NCBI RefSeq assembly: GCF_000695625.1
Contig: NZ_JMQI01000011.1
Coordinates: 1 to 64,000, forward strand
Length of the DNA stretch: 64,000 nucleotides
DNA from: Amycolatopsis rifamycinica
GTDB lineage: Bacteria > Actinomycetota > Actinomycetes > Mycobacteriales > Pseudonocardiaceae
Direction of reading: 5' to 3'
The notes beneath the pieces were generated by a model. That model saw nothing but the letters and a program-made list of their open reading frames with translations, was not told where the DNA came from and ran no database searches. Every line of letters begins with the position of its first letter. Position 1 is the stretch's first letter. Below, piece by piece: positions 60,381-64,000 of the stretch. Made by a program: the position numbers and the translations under genes.

Positions 60381-60980
60381 GTGACCACCGCGAAGCGCAA
60401 GCGCATGCCACGGGCCGACCGGATGCGCCAGATGATCGAGGTCGCCGAGCAGGTCTTTTCGGCACGCGGCTACGCGGCGGCGTCGATGGACGAGATCGCC
60501 GAACTGGTGGGCGTCTCGAAGCCGATGCTCTACGAGTACTTCAACTCGAAGGAAGGCCTGCTGCTGGCCTGCATCCGGGAATCGCGGGCGGTGCTGCGTG
60601 AGGTCACCGAGCAGGCGACGGTCGGCGCGGCCGACGCCGAGGACGCGCTCCGGCGCGGCCTGCTCGCCTTCTTCGTCTTCATCCGGGAGCGCCGCCAGGC
60701 GTGGTCGCTGCTGCGGCACGAGATGGCGCTGATCGGGACGCCGGCCGCCGACGAGGTCGAGGAGACCCGGCGCCAGCAGACCGACCTCATCGCCGCGCTG
60801 ATGAGCGGCTACTTCGACGGCGGCGACGACCTGCGGGCCGAGGCGGCCGCGGAATTCGTGGTCGGCGCGTGCGAGCGGCTCGCGATCTGGTGCGAGCGGC
60901 ACGACGAAGTGGGCCCTGAGACGGCGACGGAGTACGCCATGGACGTACTGTGGAGTGGCCTGCGGAATCGTGCACGTTAG
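60381..60980 (+). CDS. TetR family transcriptional regulator
   Basis: 199 aa. HTH near 15-62 (MIEVAEQVFSARGYAAASMD, then EIAELVGVSKPMLYEYFNSK). The regulatory half contains WSLLRHEMALIGTPAADEVE. The start is GTG 60381 or 60372. It is divergent from the Baeyer-Villiger-type monooxygenase and probably represses it in response to its substrate. Confidence 0.92.
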   Translation: MTTAKRKRMPRADRMRQMIEVAEQVFSARGYAAASMDEIAELVGVSKPMLYEYFNSKEGLLLACIRESRAVLREVTEQATVGAADAEDALRRGLLAFFVFIRERRQAWSLLRHEMALIGTPAADEVEETRRQQTDLIAALMSGYFDGGDDLRAEAAAEFVVGACERLAIWCERHDEVGPETATEYAMDVLWSGLRNRAR

Positions 60981-61175
60981 CTTGCGCGTGCGTTAGGCCA
61001 CAGGCTGGTTACTGAGCGCTATCGTGTCCTGTAACACAGAGTTGCTCTACTGTTCTTCCGACACGGTAGAAAGTGTGCTGGACCTTCGCGGCCGGAGGAG
61101 GGGCACGGGAACCACGTCACGAAAGCGCGGTGACCGCGTCACGGTTGTGTAAGGATGCTGGTGAGGGAGAGGGGC

Positions 61176-61604
61176 GTGAGGCAGATGGTGGAAACGATCA
61201 CGGCGACGTACGTCCAGGAAGACGCCGACTGGGCCATCAAGGTCAGCGGCCTCGGCAAGGAGCTGACCGCCCGTGCGCCCGGCATCATCGCCGCGCGCGA
61301 CCGGGCCGACCAACTGGTCGAGCAGCTCGCGGGCGACGCGAAGACGACAGTGGTGCACCTGCTCAACGGCAGTGCGCTGGACTTCACGAGCGCGTACATG
61401 ACGGCCCGGCTCACGCTGCCGAAGCTGCCGCCGCTGGAGGTCCCGCCGCCCGGCAGCGTGCCGAAGCAGCAGACGCCGGCCTCGGCGGACAAGAAGCCGC
61501 AGCTGCCGCCGAGCAAGCAGCTCCCCAAGGCGGTCGAGGACCGCAAGAGCCCGGCGGCGCCGGCGCCCGCTGCCGAGAGCAAGGCGCCGGCGAAACAGGC
61601 CTGA
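61176..61604 (+). CDS. Small protein with HicB-like N-terminus and Pro-rich tail
   Basis: 142 aa. Residues 4-75 (MVETITATYVQEDADWAIKV, then GLGKELTARAPGIIAARDRA and TVVHLLNGSALDF) have the beta-beta-alpha layout of HicB/DUF1902-like antitoxin folds. The rest is a Pro/Lys-rich tail of low complexity. No toxin-like neighbour is visible. GTG 61176 follows GGAGAGGGG; ATG 61185 is an alternative. Conserved-looking but of unknown function. Confidence 0.65.
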   Translation: MRQMVETITATYVQEDADWAIKVSGLGKELTARAPGIIAARDRADQLVEQLAGDAKTTVVHLLNGSALDFTSAYMTARLTLPKLPPLEVPPPGSVPKQQTPASADKKPQLPPSKQLPKAVEDRKSPAAPAPAAESKAPAKQA

Positions 61605-61608
61605 ACCG

Positions 61609-61830
61609 CTACTTGAGCAGCTTGCGCACCAGCAGGACAAGCACGAGGACGCCCGCACCGATCAGCGGGAACTTGACCTTGGGGTTGTCCAGCTTGGCGC
61701 GCACGCCGTCCTTGGCCGCGTCGGCGAGCTTCTTCGGGTCGGCCTTGACGGTCAGCTGGTCGAGCGTCGCCGCCAGGGCGGTCCTAGCCTGCTCGATCTC
61801 ACGCTCGATCGTCTCGGGATCGCGGGCCAC
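61609..61830 (-). CDS. DUF3618 membrane protein
   Basis: 73 aa. VARDPETIEREIEQARTALA is the DUF3618 signature, followed by the amphipathic TLDQLTVKADPKKLADAAKD and a C-terminal membrane helix (FPLIGAGVLVLVLLVRKLLK). Small tail-anchored protein of unknown function, common in actinobacteria. GTG 61830 with GAGGAGG 5 bp upstream. It ends 4 bp from the convergent small protein. Confidence 0.85.
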   Translation of the reverse strand: MARDPETIEREIEQARTALAATLDQLTVKADPKKLADAAKDGVRAKLDNPKVKFPLIGAGVLVLVLLVRKLLK

Positions 61831-61929
61831 GTGTCCTCCTCGCCGCATGGGACTTCCAGGCCCCAACTTAGTCGACCGCCCCGCCGCCGCCGCACGGGCC
61901 ACGCCGCACGCTACGCTTCGAAGTGCCGG

Positions 61930-62003
61930 GGGCCCGTAGCCCAATTGGCAGAGGCACACGGTTTAGGTCCGTGCCAGTGAGAGTTCGAGTCTCTCCGGGC
62001 CCA
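61930..62003 (+). tRNA. tRNA with anticodon UAG (tRNA-Leu-like), short variable arm
   Basis: 74-nt cloverleaf: acceptor GGGCCCG (61930-61936) pairs with CGGGCCC (61996-62002), discriminator A. D-arm has GCC/GGC with G18G19; anticodon stem CACGG/CCGTG with loop TTTAGGT, anticodon TAG at 61964-61966. The variable region is only CCAGT (5 nt), and the T-arm is GAGAG-TTCGAGT-CTCTC. The anticodon reads CUA (Leu), but canonical bacterial tRNA-Leu has a long variable arm, so this is structurally class I and unusual. CCA is not encoded. Confidence 0.85.
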
Positions 62004-62026
62004 CTTCAGTGGCGTCCTCCCCGGTT

Positions 62027-62974
62027 TCACCTCTGCTCGACCGTGATGTGCGGCGCCAGCGCCCGCAGGAAACCGGCCGCGTCGAACATCTCGCCCGCCG
62101 TCGCGACGCCCTTCGCCTTCGTCCGCCCGGTCAGGATCCGGTCCACCGCCTCGACCGCCAGCGGTGCGCTCACCGCGTAGATGTCCTCGCCTCGCGCCAC
62201 GATCCGGCGTTCGTCGTCGCCGGCGCGCACCACGACGTCCACCACGAACGTCTCGGCCGCGTCGCGCTCGCCGGCCACCGCCAGGTCCTGGGCCGCGTCG
62301 ACGGTCATGTAACTGACGACGTCGCGGACCTTCAGGTGCCGCGGGATGGTGACGATGTCGGCCATCGAGAACTCGCCGAAGACGGGCCGAGGCCCGAGCG
62401 GCTCCGGGAACGCCCACTCTCGCTTCGGCAGGGCGTCGTCGCGGTACTCCAGCCGGCCGCCCGCGTAGCGGATGCGCTTGCCTTCACGGCGTTCCCGGGA
62501 CACCCGGCCCGCGGCGAGGGTGCCTGCCGTCGGCCGCCAGCCGCTGAGCCCGTAGGCGACGTGCACCTCGTCGGCCGCCGTCCAGTCGTCCATCGCCGCC
62601 GTGGCCAGCAGGTCGGCCAGGCCGCCGAAGAACGCCATCGCGGGCACCACCGCGGTGTCGGCGCTCAGTTCGAGGGTGTCGAGGTTCGCCTCGATCTCCG
62701 CGGCGACGTCCACGTACGGCACGCCGGCGCGGATGGCCGCCTCGGCGACCGGGCGGGCCGTGCCGGCGAACGGGCCCGCGCAGTTGATCACCGCGGCCAC
62801 GCCCTCGAGCGCGCGGTCGAGTGACGCCGGATCGCCGACCGACGCCGGCCGGCCGCCCGGCAGCTTGGCCGCATCCCGTCCGGAAAGGACGGGGTCGAAC
62901 CCCCGCCTCCGCAGCTCAGCGACCACGAAGCGGCCGGTGTGTCCATAAGCGCCGTAAACCAGAACCGAAGTCAT
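62027..62974 (-). CDS. Saccharopine dehydrogenase-like / NAD-binding oxidoreductase
   Basis: 315 aa. Rossmann motif VYGAYGHTGRFVVAELRRRG at residues 5-24 (G-x-x-G-x-x-G), then LSGRDAAKL, VINCAGPFAGTARPVAEAA near 85 and a central YVDVAAEIEA. This is the saccharopine dehydrogenase/trans-acting enoyl reductase family, whose actinobacterial members act in lipid or polyketide reduction. Start ATG 62974. It is divergent from a GlxA-type regulator (70 bp), which may control it. Confidence 0.87.
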   Translation of the reverse strand: MTSVLVYGAYGHTGRFVVAELRRRGFDPVLSGRDAAKLPGGRPASVGDPASLDRALEGVAAVINCAGPFAGTARPVAEAAIRAGVPYVDVAAEIEANLDTLELSADTAVVPAMAFFGGLADLLATAAMDDWTAADEVHVAYGLSGWRPTAGTLAAGRVSRERREGKRIRYAGGRLEYRDDALPKREWAFPEPLGPRPVFGEFSMADIVTIPRHLKVRDVVSYMTVDAAQDLAVAGERDAAETFVVDVVVRAGDDERRIVARGEDIYAVSAPLAVEAVDRILTGRTKAKGVATAGEMFDAAGFLRALAPHITVEQR

Positions 62975-63044
62975 GGGGCAATCCTGGCGAGGGCCCGACG
63001 TCGTCACCAGTGTCCGGAACGACGTGATGCGTACACTTTCGGAC

Positions 63045-63965
63045 ATGCACGCTGTCGCCCTCGCCGCCACCGACGGCATGCTGTCGTTCGAGCTGACCAT
63101 CGCCACCGAGGTGTTCGGCGACGACCCCCGCTACGGCTTCGCGGTCTGCGGTGCGGCCCCGGTGCGGGTGGGCCGGTTCCTGCTGGAGCCCGACGAGGGC
63201 CTCGACCGGCTGGCGCGCGCGGACACGGTGCTCGTCCCGGGCTGGGCCGACGTCGACACGGCTCCGCCGGCCGGCCTGGTCGAGGCGGTGCGCGCGGCCC
63301 ACGCCCGCGGCGCCCGGGTGGCCTCGCTGTGCACGGGCGCGTTCGTGCTGGCGGCCGCGGGTCTCTTGGACGGCCTGCGCGCGACGACGCACTGGGCCCA
63401 CACGGACGTCCTCGCGGCCCGCTACCCCCGGGTGACGGTGGACCCGGACGTCCTCTACGTCGACAACGGCCAGGTCCTGACCTCGGCGGGCAAGGCGGCG
63501 GCGATGGACCTGTGCCTCCACCTGGTCCGCGCCGACCACGGTCCGGCGGCGGCCAACGCGATCGCCCGCCGCCTGGTGGTGCCCCCGCACCGGGCGGGCG
63601 GGCAGGCCCAGTACGTGACGACGCCGGTCCCCACCCGCGACGACCACCCGCTGGCCGCCCTGCTCCCCTGGATCACGGCCCGCCTCGACCGGCCGCTGAC
63701 GGTCGAGGACCTGGCCCGGGAGGCGAACCTGAGCTCCCGCCACCTGAGCCGCCACTTCCGGTCGGCGACGGGCACGACGCCGTTGCGGTGGTTGCTGGTC
63801 CAGCGCATCCGGCGGGCCCAGGAGTTGCTGGAGAACACGGACTCGAGCATCGACGCGATCGCCGAAGCGGTGGGCATGGGCACGGCGACGACGTTGCGGC
63901 GCCACTTCAACCGGACGGTCGGCGTGCCCCCGGACACCTACCGCCGCACGTTCCGCAGTCAGTAG
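63045..63965 (+). CDS. GlxA family AraC-type transcriptional regulator
   Basis: 306 aa. A DJ-1/PfpI-like domain with the elbow Cys in RVASLCTGAFVLAAAG near 95, followed by AraC HTH motifs near 205-300 (VEDLAREANLSSRHLSRHFR, IDAIAEAVGMGTATTLRRHF). Start ATG 63045; ATG 63027 is in frame. It is the second GlxA-type regulator in the window and is divergent from the saccharopine dehydrogenase-like gene. A TGTCCG/CGGACA inverted repeat (63011-63016 and 63040-63045) lies just upstream. Confidence 0.9.
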   Translation: MHAVALAATDGMLSFELTIATEVFGDDPRYGFAVCGAAPVRVGRFLLEPDEGLDRLARADTVLVPGWADVDTAPPAGLVEAVRAAHARGARVASLCTGAFVLAAAGLLDGLRATTHWAHTDVLAARYPRVTVDPDVLYVDNGQVLTSAGKAAAMDLCLHLVRADHGPAAANAIARRLVVPPHRAGGQAQYVTTPVPTRDDHPLAALLPWITARLDRPLTVEDLAREANLSSRHLSRHFRSATGTTPLRWLLVQRIRRAQELLENTDSSIDAIAEAVGMGTATTLRRHFNRTVGVPPDTYRRTFRSQ

Positions 63966-64000
63966 CGGACGTCGCTCTGCAGCAACGGCGGGTACACAGT

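Noticed and set aside
61964..61966. Amber-suppressor tRNA reading the UAG stop
   Set aside because: The anticodon is 5'-UAG-3', which pairs with CUA. Reading the UAG stop codon would need CUA.
1..64000. CRISPR array, prophage or biosynthetic gene cluster
   Set aside because: No regularly spaced repeats, no phage structural genes, and no PKS/NRPS or terpene core enzyme seen.

Overview
The window is high-GC chromosomal DNA from an actinomycete. It most resembles Amycolatopsis or a close relative in the Pseudonocardiaceae; that genus-level call is inference, since no rRNA is present. The pointers are F420-dependent luciferase-like oxidoreductases and a Ddn-type protein, a four-gene Cvn conservon, a DUF222/HNH protein, a LytR-CpsA-Psr protein with a LytR_C tail, frequent GTG/TTG starts, possible leaderless promoters, and short proteins with a VTVAEL-type N-terminal motif. 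Genes are tightly packed. Many neighbours overlap by ATGA or share stop codons tail to tail, and few intergenic gaps exceed 300 bases. I see no phage, CRISPR array, rRNA operon or large biosynthetic cluster.

Layout. 1-933: an IS5-family insertion sequence with a frameshifted transposase, ending exactly at the stop codon of a serine beta-lactamase-like gene. 2.1-10.3 kb: small metabolic and accessory genes, namely a VOC protein, a coiled-coil protein of unknown function, a Nudix hydrolase, a DHPS-like/RibD-like pair, a YciI-like protein, a membrane protein, and an aminotransferase followed by a kinase. 10.3-16.9 kb: TetR plus an F420-dependent oxidoreductase, a Ddn-hemerythrin fusion, an acyl-CoA ligase, and an epoxide hydrolase with a DHFR-like reductase. 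17.0-21.4 kb: HxlR regulator, SRPBCC protein, LLM oxidoreductase and molybdopterin oxidoreductase, the last three translationally coupled. 21.4-26.6 kb: acetyltransferases, cupin, GlxA and TetR regulators, DHA2-type exporter. 26.6-32.7 kb: secreted peptidase-like hydrolase, DUF222/HNH protein, two VTVAEL-motif proteins and a lytic transglycosylase. 33-41.5 kb: TetR, DUF1992, short YidC with DUF6412, metallophosphoesterase, hydrolase, secreted CBM/beta-propeller protein, HAD, Nudix, DoxX. 41.5-45.5 kb: Cvn conservon (sensor kinase, roadblock, DUF742, GTPase). 46-52.9 kb: TenA-like protein, long-chain acyl-CoA synthetase, SDR, MFS transporter, diguanylate cyclase. 52.9-58.1 kb: an unknown protein divergent from a phospholipase A2/acyltransferase-3/DUF4383 fusion, then an LCP cell-wall ligase. 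58.3-64 kb: XRE regulator, flavin monooxygenase with divergent TetR, a HicB-like small protein, a DUF3618 membrane protein, a tRNA, a saccharopine dehydrogenase-like protein, and a GlxA regulator.

The genes most worth follow-up are the PLA2-AT3-DUF4383 membrane fusion (54166-56319), the tRNA with a UAG anticodon but no long variable arm (61930-62003), the coupled SRPBCC/LLM/molybdopterin operon (17008-20821), the truncated DHPS-like/RibD-like pair (5326-6638), and the Ddn-hemerythrin fusion (11952-12680). Domain names are read from motifs by eye and have not been confirmed by profile search.
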